A DNA stretch of 64,000 nt from Flavobacteriales bacterium (GCA_030584065.1 CP129489.1:194797-258796), one strand, 5' to 3'; positions 53,898-62,345 are shown, counted from the first letter of the stretch. A program made the numbers and translations. Notes: a model not told the origin generated them from the letters alone.

Positions 53898-54581
53898 TTA
53901 CTTGTAATTCTCGTTCATCAACCGCACAAAGTCGATAGTCCCGTCCGGCTGACGGTATTGGTCAATGAGCGGGTTGAGCAAGCCTTGAGGAATGTTGGCA
54001 AAGGCATCCGCCTGCGCATTTAATTCCACGCGGACTCTATCTTCATCATTGTTCCAGCGCTTACGACCAGCCAAGAGATAGCTCGCGAAGAGCTTAGGGT
54101 TGTTCTCCTTCATCGACTTTGCCCACTTGCTTAGGCCGTCACTCGGCTGATAACCGGCAAGTTTGCCGTCAAGGAAGACCAACTCATATCCAAGCGAGGG
54201 TGCAACAATGGACCCATTGGGGTCAACTGTGGGTAAGCCGAGCACGCTCGTCAAGTACTCTGCGCTCAATGATCCGTTCGCAACGCCGTCATCAAATATC
54301 CCTTCGACTTCGTAGCTCTCATACCTCGCTTGGTAGTTGGAGATGAAGCGCGATACGATTGATTGGTCAAGATGCTCAACGCTAGCTGCGACAGCGACTA
54401 TCTGGTTCGTGAAGATCTTGAAGCCCACCCAATAGATGCCCTCGACATCCATGTTAAGATGGGATCGGACTTGATCGGGATGGTACCCGAGTCTAGTCAC
54501 AGTGTCATTGAACGACATTGGTTCGAGTTCAATCTTCTCGAAGGTTCCGTTCTTCGGAATAAAGGTGTTTACAGTTGCCAT
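53898..54581 (-). CDS. Hypothetical protein, first gene of the AT-rich block
   Basis: 227 residues without signal or membrane segment. It begins ATVNTFIPKNGTFEKIELEP and has YQPSDGLSKWAKSMKENNPK and a late GRKRWNNDEDRVRVELN. I do not recognise a family. First in a run of five minus-strand genes with short gaps or overlaps, so likely one transcript. Confidence 0.6.
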   Translation of the reverse strand: MATVNTFIPKNGTFEKIELEPMSFNDTVTRLGYHPDQVRSHLNMDVEGIYWVGFKIFTNQIVAVAASVEHLDQSIVSRFISNYQARYESYEVEGIFDDGVANGSLSAEYLTSVLGLPTVDPNGSIVAPSLGYELVFLDGKLAGYQPSDGLSKWAKSMKENNPKLFASYLLAGRKRWNNDEDRVRVELNAQADAFANIPQGLLNPLIDQYRQPDGTIDFVRLMNENYK

Positions 54582-54599
54582 GTCGTTGGGTTGTGGTTG

Positions 54600-54716
54600 A
54601 AAGGTACAGCCTCATTTCGCGTGAGCGATCGCAGCGGGTACCCCACAGCGACGAAGGAGCGAGGAGTACAAGCGGAGAGCGCGACGGCGAGTCTTCGAGC
54701 CGGCACGCCCAAACCA
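54600..54716 (+). repeat. Dispersed repeat copy R1
   Basis: TTTCGCGTGAGCGATCGCAG, CAGCGACGAAGGAGCGAGGAG, AGCGGAGAGCGCGACGGCGAG, GAGCCGGCACGCCC. It separates the fadN stop from the accessory block. Confidence 0.7.
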
Positions 54717-54744
54717 TCACGCACTATGTAGCGCACTGGCTTCA

Positions 54745-57108
54745 TCAGTTCCTGAGCACTTTACCCGAAGTGATGATGGATTGAAGGCGTTCGAGCGTCT
54801 TGCGTTGCATGCACAACTCAACGAACGCCTTGCGCTCCAGATCCAGCAGATATTGCTCGCTCACCTCCGTCGCCTCGCTCAGGTCGCCGCCGCACAGCAC
54901 GTAGCCGAGCTTCTCGCTGATCAGCGCATCGTGCTGGCTGATGTAGTTGCCGCTGAGCATGCTGTTGGCGCCCACGTACACGATGCCGAGGCCTTCCTGG
55001 CCGAGCACCTTGATGTCGGTGCGCGGCGCGGGCTTGGTGTAGCCCTTGTTCCAAAGGTCCAGCGCACATTGTTTGGCGTAGGCCAGCTGGTGGGCGCGGC
55101 TCACGATCACCTCGTCGTGGCCCTTGCGCAGGTAGCCGAGCGCGAAGGCCTCGTGCCCGCTGGTGGCCACCTTGGCCTGGCCGATGGTGAGGAAGCGCTC
55201 GCGCATGGCGTTGATGCGGATGTCGCCCTCCTTCAGCTCGTCGGCCAGGCGCAGGGCGAACTCCTTGGTGCCGCCACCGCCGGGGATCACGCCCACGCCG
55301 AATTCCACCAGGCCCATGTAGGTCTCGGCGTGCGCCACCACCTTGTCCGCGTGCAGGCAGAGCTCGGTGCCGCCGCCCAGGCACAGCTGGTGCGGTGCCG
55401 CCACCACGGGGATGCTGCTGTAGCGCATGCGCATCATGGTGTTCTGGAAGGTGCGCACGGCCATCTCCAGGTCGTCGTACTCCTGCTCCACGGCCATCAT
55501 GAAGATCATGCCCACGTTGGCGCCCGCGCTGAAGTTGGCGCCGTCGTTATAGACCACCAGGCCCTTGTAACCCTGCTCGGCGAGGTCGATGGCCTTGTTG
55601 AGGCCCTGGATCACCTCCGCGCCGATGGTGTTCATCTTGCTCGTCCAGCTTACGCTGAGGATGCCATCACCGAGGTGACGCACGGTGGCGGCGCTGTTCT
55701 TCCACACCACGCTGCTTTCCGGCAGGTCGCTCAGCACGATCATGCCCTCGGCACGCGGGATGGCCTTGTAGCTCTTGCTCGCGGCATCGTAGTACATGCG
55801 TTTGCCGCCTTCTGTCTTGTAGAAGGACGTGTGACCGGCTGCCACCATCTCGTTGATCCACGGCGACACCTTCACGCCTGCCGCGTTCATCGCGTCTAGC
55901 GCGGTCTTCACACCCACGGCATCCCAGGTCTCGAACGGACCGATCTCCCAGCCGAAGCCCGCGCGCATGGCATCGTCGATCTTGTACAGCGCATCGGTGA
56001 TCTCGGGGATCCGGTGGCTTACGTAGGCGAAGAGCCCGTGGAAGCTCTTGCGGTAGAACTCGCCGGCCTTGTCGGTGCCGTTGTAGAGCAGGGCCGTGCG
56101 CTTGCGCAGGTCGTCCTCCTTCTTGGCGGCGTCCAGCGTGGCGAACTTGGGCTTCACCTGCGGACGGTATTGCAGCGTATTGAGGTCGAGCGCGAGGATC
56201 TCGCCTTTGGGTGAGCTGCGGTCCTTGAAGAAGAAACCCTTGCCGGTCTTGCTGCCGAGCATGTTCTTCTCCACCATCTGCTGCAGGTAGCCGGGGATGG
56301 CGAAGAGCGCGTTCTGCTCGTCGTTGGGGCAGTTGTCCTTCACGCCCTGGGCTACTTTCACCAGCGTGTCCAAGCCCACCACGTCGGCGGTGCGGAAGGT
56401 GGCGCTCTTGGGGCGGCCCAGCACGGGACCGGTGAGGCGGTCCACCTCCTCCACGGTGAGGCCCATCTCCTTCACCAAGTGGAAGAGGCCCATGATGCCG
56501 AACACGCCGATGCGGTTGGCGATGAAGGCGGGCGTGTCCTGGCAGCGCACGGTGACCTTGCCGAGGATGCGCTGGCCGTAGTCCTCCAGGAAGTCGATCA
56601 CCGCGGGGTCGGTGTCCGGACCGGGGATCAGTTCCAGCAGCGGCAGGTAGCGCGGCGGGTTGAAGAAGTGCGTGCCGCAGAAGTGCCGGCGGAAGTCGTC
56701 GCTGCGGCCCTGCGCGATGGCGTGTATGGGGATGCCGCTGGTGTTGGTGGTGATGAGGGTGCCGGGCGTGCGGTACTTCTCCACGTTGGCCAGCACCTGC
56801 TGCTTGATGTCGAGCCGTTCGATCACCACCTCGATGATCCAGTCGCAGTCCTTGATCTTCGGCAGGTCATCGTCGAAGTTGCCGGTGCTGATGCGCTTGG
56901 CGAAGCGGGCATCGTACAGCGGCGCAGGACTGCTCTTGATCGCGGCGGCGAGCGCGTCGTTGACGATCTTGTTCTTGTCATTGCCCTCTTTCGGAGCGAT
57001 GTCCAGCAGCAGCACCTCGGCGCCGATATTGGCGAAGTGGCAGGCGATGCGGCTGCCCATGACGCCGCTACCGAGTACGGCGATCTTGCGGATGTTTCGT
57101 TTGGTCAT
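54745..57108 (-). CDS. 3-Hydroxyacyl-CoA dehydrogenase/enoyl-CoA hydratase (FadN/FadB-type, HAD before ECH)
   Basis: 787 residues. The Rossmann start is AVLGSGVMGSRIACHFANIG (NAD-binding), with NTSGIPIHAIA and HFFNPP in the HAD part; the crotonase part follows from about 480 (SVSWTSKMNTIG, FSAGANVGMI, GLVEFGVGVIPGGGG). The order is the reverse of E. coli FadB and equals B. subtilis FadN. It carries out the hydration and oxidation steps of beta-oxidation. Next to marR, with a hairpin between them. Confidence 0.92.
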   Translation of the reverse strand: MTKRNIRKIAVLGSGVMGSRIACHFANIGAEVLLLDIAPKEGNDKNKIVNDALAAAIKSSPAPLYDARFAKRISTGNFDDDLPKIKDCDWIIEVVIERLDIKQQVLANVEKYRTPGTLITTNTSGIPIHAIAQGRSDDFRRHFCGTHFFNPPRYLPLLELIPGPDTDPAVIDFLEDYGQRILGKVTVRCQDTPAFIANRIGVFGIMGLFHLVKEMGLTVEEVDRLTGPVLGRPKSATFRTADVVGLDTLVKVAQGVKDNCPNDEQNALFAIPGYLQQMVEKNMLGSKTGKGFFFKDRSSPKGEILALDLNTLQYRPQVKPKFATLDAAKKEDDLRKRTALLYNGTDKAGEFYRKSFHGLFAYVSHRIPEITDALYKIDDAMRAGFGWEIGPFETWDAVGVKTALDAMNAAGVKVSPWINEMVAAGHTSFYKTEGGKRMYYDAASKSYKAIPRAEGMIVLSDLPESSVVWKNSAATVRHLGDGILSVSWTSKMNTIGAEVIQGLNKAIDLAEQGYKGLVVYNDGANFSAGANVGMIFMMAVEQEYDDLEMAVRTFQNTMMRMRYSSIPVVAAPHQLCLGGGTELCLHADKVVAHAETYMGLVEFGVGVIPGGGGTKEFALRLADELKEGDIRINAMRERFLTIGQAKVATSGHEAFALGYLRKGHDEVIVSRAHQLAYAKQCALDLWNKGYTKPAPRTDIKVLGQEGLGIVYVGANSMLSGNYISQHDALISEKLGYVLCGGDLSEATEVSEQYLLDLERKAFVELCMQRKTLERLQSIITSGKVLRN

Positions 57109-57123
57109 TGTTCGATCTGATTC

Positions 57124-57187
57124 TCACCGCCAAGACGCGAAGAGCGCGAAGTGGAATTCCTTGGCGTGCTTGGCGTCTTTGCGGTGA
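57124..57187. repeat. Stem-loop between marR and fadN
   Basis: TCACCGCCAAGACGC (57124-57138) pairs with GCGTCTTTGCGGTGA (57173-57187), one mismatch in 15. It belongs to the same element family as copies A-C and could attenuate readthrough from marR into fadN. Confidence 0.75.
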
Positions 57188-57195
57188 ATGGTATT

Positions 57196-57627
57196 TCAGA
57201 AGAGTTGTTCCTGTTCGAGTATCCGGTCCAGCTCGCTCATCACCTGCCGGAAGTTGCTCAGTTGTGCGGGCGTGAAGCGGCGCTGCACCGCCTCGTTGAA
57301 CTTGATCACGGTGTTGCGGCTCACGTCGCGCATCTGCTTGCCCTTCGCCGTGAGGTGGATGCGCACCACGCGCTTGTCGGCGGTGTCGGCGATGCGCTTG
57401 ATGAGGCCCTCGTCCTCCATGGTCTGCAGGGTGCGCACGAGGCTGCGGGCCTCCATGCCCATCTTGGGGCCGAGCTTGGTGCTGGGCGTCCCCTCGGGCT
57501 CGATGTTCAGCAGTATCTGGCCAATGGCCATGCTGCCCCCGTACTTCGCCGCCTCGGTGTTGTACAGGCGCGAGATGCGGCTCCACACGCGGCGGATGGG
57601 GAAGTCGATGGTCTCTTCGGGGCGCAT
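57196..57627 (-). CDS. MarR-family regulator of the beta-oxidation genes
   Basis: 143 residues from ATG 57625-57627. A winged helix with LGPKMGMEARSLVRTLQTMEDEGLI and the wing RIADTADKRVVRIHLTAKGKQ is clear MarR. It lies immediately before fadN on the same strand. The putative operator TATGC-GT-GCATA lies about 40 nt upstream. Acyl-CoA or fatty acid is the likely inducer by analogy, not shown here. Confidence 0.88.
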   Translation of the reverse strand: MRPEETIDFPIRRVWSRISRLYNTEAAKYGGSMAIGQILLNIEPEGTPSTKLGPKMGMEARSLVRTLQTMEDEGLIKRIADTADKRVVRIHLTAKGKQMRDVSRNTVIKFNEAVQRRFTPAQLSNFRQVMSELDRILEQEQLF

Positions 57628-57666
57628 GGGCTGGACTGGGTGGCCCCTAAGGTAGCAGCATGAAAG

Positions 57667-57682
57667 TATGCGTGCATAACAA
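57667..57682. promoter_or_regulatory. Palindromic operator TATGC-GT-GCATA upstream of marR
   Basis: It has the same palindrome and AAATT tail as the site upstream of fadE (45579-45594). On the minus strand GCATACTTTC overlaps the site, giving a -7-like box. Confidence 0.75.
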
Positions 57683-57754
57683 ATTGCTGGCGAGGTTTTC
57701 AACAGGGATCAGGCACGGTGTTGGGTAGTTTGGCGCACCCGAACCCATCCGTTC

Positions 57755-58672
57755 ATGCGCCTCCCCGCCTTCCTCCTCGCCGCTTCGGCCCTGCTGTTTG
57801 CCAGTTCTTGTAAGAAGGACAACGACGAATCATCTGCGCCCAACCAGCCCGCGCCCGCCGGCCCCCGCTTGGTGATGAAGTTCCGCTTCGACAGCACGCA
57901 GGTGCGCCTCAACAACCTGGGCCAGCCCGCCACCCTGCCTCCGGGTCATGCCGCGCAAAGCCCACGATTCAACCGGATGAGCGCGCATTACATCGAGTTC
58001 GCGCCGAGCATGCTCACCGCGCTGGGCACTGGCACGGTGGTCTACCACGCCCCGGAGACGTCCATCGGCGGCTCCACGGCCATCGATTTCGCGCAGGGCG
58101 TGCAGGTGGGCGATGGCGAGACCTTTTTCAGCATGCCGCTGGCGCAGATGACGCCCGGCACCTACGAGTGGCTCCGCGTGTCGCTGGCCTATCAGAACTA
58201 CGACATCCGGTTCCGCTACACCGATGCGGTCCTCGGCACCTTCAACCTGTGGGGCACGGTGGCCAGCTTCATCGGGTACAACACCTACATCACCAGCTTC
58301 CCGGTGCGCAACCAGAGCGTTACCGTGAACGGCAACCGTCTGCAGGGCTTCTGGGCCTTCGAGGTCATCAATGCGCCCATCCCGCTCGCGCCGGTCACGG
58401 GCCAGGCGCCGCCGGGGGCCACCACGGTGCCCAACCCGCTGTTCGCCACCTCCGAGATCCCCCCGGGATCCTGCGTGGTCACCGGCCAGTTCGCCGCACC
58501 GCTCACCATTACCGGCAATGAGACCTCCGATGTGGTGATCACCGTCTCGCTCAGCACCAACAACAGCTTCGAGTGGCTGGACAACGGTGACGGCATCTAC
58601 GAGCCTGGACCACCAGCCAACGATGTGGTGGTGGACATGGGCGTACGGGGGCTAGTCCCCACTGTGGAGTAG
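57755..58672 (+). CDS. Lipoprotein, beta-rich, unknown function
   Basis: 305 residues. LLFASSCKKD is a lipobox with Cys about 19 and a Lys-rich +2 region. The rest has strands with aromatic and Thr/Val residues (TFNLWGTVASFIGYNTYITSF). No domain recognised. An ATG at 57755 sits about 25 nt after TAGTTTGG. A repeated Ile-Gly pattern suggests a beta sandwich. Confidence 0.65.
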   Translation: MRLPAFLLAASALLFASSCKKDNDESSAPNQPAPAGPRLVMKFRFDSTQVRLNNLGQPATLPPGHAAQSPRFNRMSAHYIEFAPSMLTALGTGTVVYHAPETSIGGSTAIDFAQGVQVGDGETFFSMPLAQMTPGTYEWLRVSLAYQNYDIRFRYTDAVLGTFNLWGTVASFIGYNTYITSFPVRNQSVTVNGNRLQGFWAFEVINAPIPLAPVTGQAPPGATTVPNPLFATSEIPPGSCVVTGQFAAPLTITGNETSDVVITVSLSTNNSFEWLDNGDGIYEPGPPANDVVVDMGVRGLVPTVE

Positions 58673-58740
58673 TGGCCGGATCTGAAGGGTGCAGGAGACC
58701 TTGGGCGGATCCAAGGCACTGGAGCCGCGCGCCGATGAGC

Positions 58741-59451
58741 CTAGCTCGGCTGCCGCACGGGCCTCGGCTCGCCGTTCACCCAGAGGAGGAGCCCGCTTGG
58801 GTCCCAAGTGTACCGGACGGATGCAGCGGGAAGGATGCGGTCGTACCCGCCGGCTTGGTCGTCATAGAGGTACACGCTGTCACAGGCGAAGCGGAACCAC
58901 AGGGTGTCGCCGTGCGTTTCGAACCGGACGTAGGGCGCGATGTCGCGGCGCTTCAGCCTAAGTGTGTCGTCCTCCAGGACGCGCTCCGGCCGTGCGGCAT
59001 CCATGAAGGCCAGGTCATGGAAAGCGGTGTCGAGCCGCAGGAGCTTCTGTCCCCAGCTTTCCTTCTCCCCGAAGTTCGCCAGCACCCAGAGGTCATCGGT
59101 GGCGGTGCTGTCCCTGCCGAAGAACCGGGGCAGCATCGTCCAGCTATCGTAGGCCGGTGAGGAAACGGCAATCACCTCGGCGCTGCTGTCAGGGCGCGCG
59201 CGGTACCGGTAAAGGCGCAGCCCTTCGAAGGTGTCTTCAACCGCCGATGCCACCATCACGCAGGTGCCATCGCCCATGTCGAAGGTGGTTTGGATCAGGA
59301 GGGTATCATGTTTCACATTGTCCTCCAGCGCTGGGTAGGCGAAGGCACTGCGGCCAGGGACCTCATGGGGCGCGTCAGGGCGGCTTGGACCAGGGCAGCC
59401 GGTGCACAGGAGGCCGGCGGTGAGCCAGCTGAGCATTGATTTGTCGCACAT
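58741..59451 (-). CDS. Lipoprotein, unknown function
   Basis: 236 residues from ATG 59449-59451 (ATG 59436 also possible). TAGLLCTGC is a lipobox. The body is beta-rich, with repeated Asp-Ser/Thr strands, and begins FAYPALEDN. A frame to 59646 adds a non-signal N-terminus. I do not recognise a family. Divergent from the DUF6272-like gene, sharing a short promoter region. Confidence 0.65.
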   Translation of the reverse strand: MCDKSMLSWLTAGLLCTGCPGPSRPDAPHEVPGRSAFAYPALEDNVKHDTLLIQTTFDMGDGTCVMVASAVEDTFEGLRLYRYRARPDSSAEVIAVSSPAYDSWTMLPRFFGRDSTATDDLWVLANFGEKESWGQKLLRLDTAFHDLAFMDAARPERVLEDDTLRLKRRDIAPYVRFETHGDTLWFRFACDSVYLYDDQAGGYDRILPAASVRYTWDPSGLLLWVNGEPRPVRQPS

Positions 59452-59567
59452 TATCAGGTTGTTGTGAATGGGTCGACCGATGCCCTTGCCCCGTGCCAGG
59501 GGCCCGAACATAGGTGAATCCCGAGCCGCCGCTCGCGAACCGGGCGCTATAAGGGCCATGAAGAACC

Positions 59568-60236
59568 ATGGACGGTCGCAACCATGGGTCATTTCCCATC
59601 GTATATCGGCACCGGATTCCCCTTCGTCGTTGGCCAGGGGGGTCATGTCGAATCATTGCGACCTTGAGCTCCCCTCCCCCGACTCCATCCTCGCTGCATG
59701 CGGGCCACTGGTCCATCGCAGCCTCTGCGGAGCTCCTTCGCCTGCCGGAGTCCTCGGTGGTTTTTCACCACAGCGGGGCGCTCGACCACGAGGTGCTGCA
59801 GGCCTTGCTGCAGCGGGCCGAGGAGTCCAGCCTGGCCAATGCCGACGGCGTGGTGACACGCAAGCGCTTGCTCACGGTGATCGTGGAGGCGCTGGAGAAC
59901 CTGCGGGTGCATGCACAGGGGGAGCCCGAGACGGTCTATGCCCTGCTGGTGGGAAGCCCTGAGGGCTACCGCTTGCAGCTGGGGAATGCTGTGCCGATCG
60001 CCACTGCGGAGCTCCTGCTGCACCGGATCGAAGTGCTCAACGATATGACCGAGGCCGATCTGAAGGAGCATTTCCTGCGCTTGCTCAGCCACGATGGCCG
60101 CACCGAGCGCGGTGGCGCCGGACTCGGCCTGCTCACCCTCGCCCGGAAAGGAGCGCGGCCCTTGAAGGCCGTTGCCGTGAATCGCGACTCCACTTCCCGC
60201 TACTTCCTGCTCGAGGTGGCCGTACTACGCCACTGA
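59568..60236 (+). CDS. DUF6272/SiaB-like protein, start uncertain
   Basis: The reliable part starts near SSVVFHHSGALDHE. TRKRLLTVIVEALENLRVHA and GGAGLGLLTLARKG resemble GHKL-type ATP-binding motifs as in SiaB/DUF6272. The only in-frame ATG (59568) adds 60 odd residues rich in Arg and Pro. A GTG near 59758 or a non-ATG start further upstream is more likely. ATG 59645 is in another frame. Confidence 0.6.
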   Translation: MDGRNHGSFPIVYRHRIPLRRWPGGSCRIIATLSSPPPTPSSLHAGHWSIAASAELLRLPESSVVFHHSGALDHEVLQALLQRAEESSLANADGVVTRKRLLTVIVEALENLRVHAQGEPETVYALLVGSPEGYRLQLGNAVPIATAELLLHRIEVLNDMTEADLKEHFLRLLSHDGRTERGGAGLGLLTLARKGARPLKAVAVNRDSTSRYFLLEVAVLRH

Positions 60237-61460
60237 GGTGCCTGCCGTACCGGCGTATTCCGCCAAATGGGCGAAGCGGTCCGTCAACCGGCCTGCGCGG
60301 ACAATCGTGGCCCGATCGATCATTCCCTCCTCATCCCGCTCCACAAGGTTCGGCAGGACCCGCTCGATGAGGTCCAGGCCGAATGCCTCTGAAGCATCGC
60401 GCGGCAGTTCGCAGGGCAGGTTATCGACGGCCATTACCGTGATGCTGCCGGGGCTGCCCGGGGCCACTTCGCCGCCCGTTGCCGGGTCGTAACCAAGGAA
60501 GGGGGATTCGATGGTGGTGGACCGGAGGGTGCTGTCGATAGGGCCGCCGATGTCGCAGCTCACGTCGGCCACCACACTCAGGGTCAGGCGCGGGTCGCGG
60601 AGGTCCTCGCCGCTGAGGATCTTGGGGCCGCGCGGGTCCCAGTAATGGCAGGCCAGGTAGAGCTGAGCTCGATGCGCATAGGGGGCGAACCGCGCCCGAT
60701 GGCCTGCAGGGTCGCGGTGGAAGGCGGCCTTGTCGAAGGGGACGCCATCCTGTCGCTCATAGAGGTCCTGGGTTCCCAGCACCGTGTAGACGGGCTTGCT
60801 GAAATCCTGCTCCAGGAATGCTTGCGGCTTCACGCGCTCCACGCCTGCGCGCTCAAGCACGCCCATGGCGCCCTTGCCCACGCGCCCGCCGCCGGTCATC
60901 ACGATCCGCAGGTCCTTGGGCAGCGGGAAGGCATGCAGGTGGCGCTCGAGCTCCTCCAGATCGTGGCAGGCGTGCGCGGGCTTCAAGGCCGGTCCGCCAT
61001 GAGCCATTTGCCAAGCGCGGAAGGCGTTGTATGCGCCCACCACGCCTGCCCAATAGCCGAACGCCAGCACACGGTCGCCATGGAGGTCGGTGAGCAGCTC
61101 GTGGTCGATGAGGGTGATGCCCTGCTCCACCACCGCCCGCATGAGCTTGCGGTTGTGGGGCTGCTCTTTGATGGTGTGGCTGAAGAAGAGGTAGCTCTTG
61201 CCGGGAAGGAGCAGGTCCACAGGGACCTCCTTCACGCCGATGATCAGGTCACGGTCTGACAGATCGTCCACGAGGCGGACGCCTTGATCGGCGTATTCGG
61301 CGTCGGTGTAGGCGCGCACTGCGCTGCGCTGCACGACCAGGTCCACCTGTGGGTAGCGGATGCTCACCTCTCGGCACTGGGCGGGGGTGAGCGGAACGCG
61401 GCGGTCCACCGGCTGCTTGCCTTCGCGGATGATGCCGATCTTGCGGTAGGGGACTGCCAT
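60225..61460 (-). CDS. Alanine/saccharopine dehydrogenase-type oxidoreductase
   Basis: 411 residues from ATG 61458-61460. The N-terminus KIGIIREGKQPVDRRVPLTP is the AlaDH/PNT domain; RIVMTGGGRVGKGAMG is the NAD(P)-binding loop; VVADVSCDIGGPIDST and ITVMAVDNLPCELPRDAS are typical of lysine-forming saccharopine dehydrogenases. Substrate (alanine or saccharopine) remains open. A TAAGTTTG box (61473-61480) is 12 nt upstream. Convergent with the DUF6272-like gene with a 12-nt overlap at the stops. Confidence 0.8.
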   Translation of the reverse strand: MAVPYRKIGIIREGKQPVDRRVPLTPAQCREVSIRYPQVDLVVQRSAVRAYTDAEYADQGVRLVDDLSDRDLIIGVKEVPVDLLLPGKSYLFFSHTIKEQPHNRKLMRAVVEQGITLIDHELLTDLHGDRVLAFGYWAGVVGAYNAFRAWQMAHGGPALKPAHACHDLEELERHLHAFPLPKDLRIVMTGGGRVGKGAMGVLERAGVERVKPQAFLEQDFSKPVYTVLGTQDLYERQDGVPFDKAAFHRDPAGHRARFAPYAHRAQLYLACHYWDPRGPKILSGEDLRDPRLTLSVVADVSCDIGGPIDSTLRSTTIESPFLGYDPATGGEVAPGSPGSITVMAVDNLPCELPRDASEAFGLDLIERVLPNLVERDEEGMIDRATIVRAGRLTDRFAHLAEYAGTAGTSVA

Positions 61461-61472
61461 TCTGAACGGCGG

Positions 61473-61480
61473 CAAACTTA
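61473..61480 (-). promoter_or_regulatory. -7 box TAAGTTTG
   Basis: Exact TAnnTTTG on the minus strand, 12 nt before the dehydrogenase ATG. Confidence 0.55.
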
Positions 61481-61511
61481 GCCCAATGGAATTCAACGGA
61501 TCGGCATTGGA

Positions 61512-61540
61512 TTGGCAGGCACCTCGACGGCCTACTTTTG
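61512..61540 (+). promoter_or_regulatory. tmRNA promoter (-33 TTG, -7 TACTTTTG)
   Basis: TTG at 61512-61514, an 18-nt spacer and TACTTTTG at 61533-61540, exact TAnnTTTG. Transcription should begin about 20 nt before the mature 5' end. Confidence 0.7.
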
Positions 61541-61561
61541 GCCTTCGTTCTTTGAGCACTT

Positions 61562-61957
61562 GGGGCCGATCTGGTTTCGACAGCGGCTTCGTGAGGTGCG
61601 GTAAGCATGCCGGGCGTGATGTGCGGCCCGTATCCCAGTGCATCAACGCCATAACTGGCGAAGTAGACTACGCTCTCGCTGCTTAATAGCCTAAGGCTAT
61701 GACGCTTAATCCACGTGAACAACAGTAGCGTGGACGAGTACCCCTCGGGGAGGCCCGTTTCCCTCCTTCCCGGCTCAGGGGTGTCGCCCTGGGAAGCTGG
61801 CCCGCGCGGTGGTCCGGAGCGCGGGCGAGAAACAGGACCTAAGCCTCAGGTGGGGTGCCCTTCCCCAGCCCGTGGTCGAAAATCAATGAAGCGGCTAAGC
61901 ATGTAGAAAGCCCATTTCGCGGTCGTTTGGACGAGGGTTCGATTCCCTCCGGCTCCA
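61562..61957 (+). ncRNA. ssrA: tmRNA (ssrA)
   Basis: The 5' end GGGGCCGATCTGG and the 3' end TTCGATTCCCTCCGGCTCCA pair as a tRNA-like acceptor (GGGGCCG with CGGCTCC, one G-U pair); the discriminator is A and CCA is not encoded. The resume region reads GGC GAA GTA GAC TAC GCT CTC GCT GCT TAA, tag GEVDYALAA. Pseudoknot-type G/C stretches follow. Together with SmpB it rescues stalled ribosomes and marks the peptide for proteolysis. Confidence 0.93.
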
Positions 61958-61960
61958 CAC

Positions 61961-61990
61961 GAAGCCCGGCACACGCCGGGCTTCTTTTTT
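61961..61990 (+). terminator. Intrinsic terminator of tmRNA
   Basis: GAAGCCCGGC-ACAC-GCCGGGCTTC followed by TTTTTT, a 10-bp stem with a 4-nt loop. Confidence 0.9.
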
Positions 61991-62034
61991 CCGCAACCGG
62001 GCAACCTCCCGGATGCCAGTGCGTGGATGCCGCT

Positions 62035-62301
62035 ATGAGAGGCAAGCCATGGAAATCATGCGCGGCGCTGCATGAGGCCTACCAGCGGGCCCGACAGGTC
62101 CTCGGCCGCAATCGGTGCACGGTGCTGGCCGCGGTGGCCGGCCACCTTGAGCGCACGGGCAGCCCTGCGGAAGCGCTTCGCCTCTATCGTCCGGCCCGAA
62201 GCACGGCCATGACCGCGGCAGAAGAAGCCGAGCAGGCGGCGGATATCCGCCGGGTGTCGTCCAGGTTGCGTCGAGCGCGCTGGGCGGGCCTGTTCGGTTG
62301 A
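62035..62301 (+). CDS. Hypothetical protein
   Basis: 88 residues, helical, Ala/Arg-rich (ALHEAYQRARQVLGRNRCTVLAAVAGHL). It begins soon after the tmRNA terminator and shows no domain. The opposite strand is also open here, so the coding strand is not certain. Confidence 0.35.
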   Translation: MRGKPWKSCAALHEAYQRARQVLGRNRCTVLAAVAGHLERTGSPAEALRLYRPARSTAMTAAEEAEQAADIRRVSSRLRRARWAGLFG

Positions 62302-62345
62302 GCCACGGTCAGGATGGGTGCCGAATGGCATCCGCCCTGCTGCGT

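Noticed and set aside
59468..59962. Plus-strand frame starting at the ATG 59645
   Set aside because: It leaves the SiaB-like frame; its product after about 30 residues is Arg/Gly/Ala-rich and non-globular. A frameshift in the gene cannot be excluded.
61855..62045. Separate tRNA or CDS at the tmRNA 3' end
   Set aside because: The T-arm and acceptor belong to the tRNA-like part of tmRNA.
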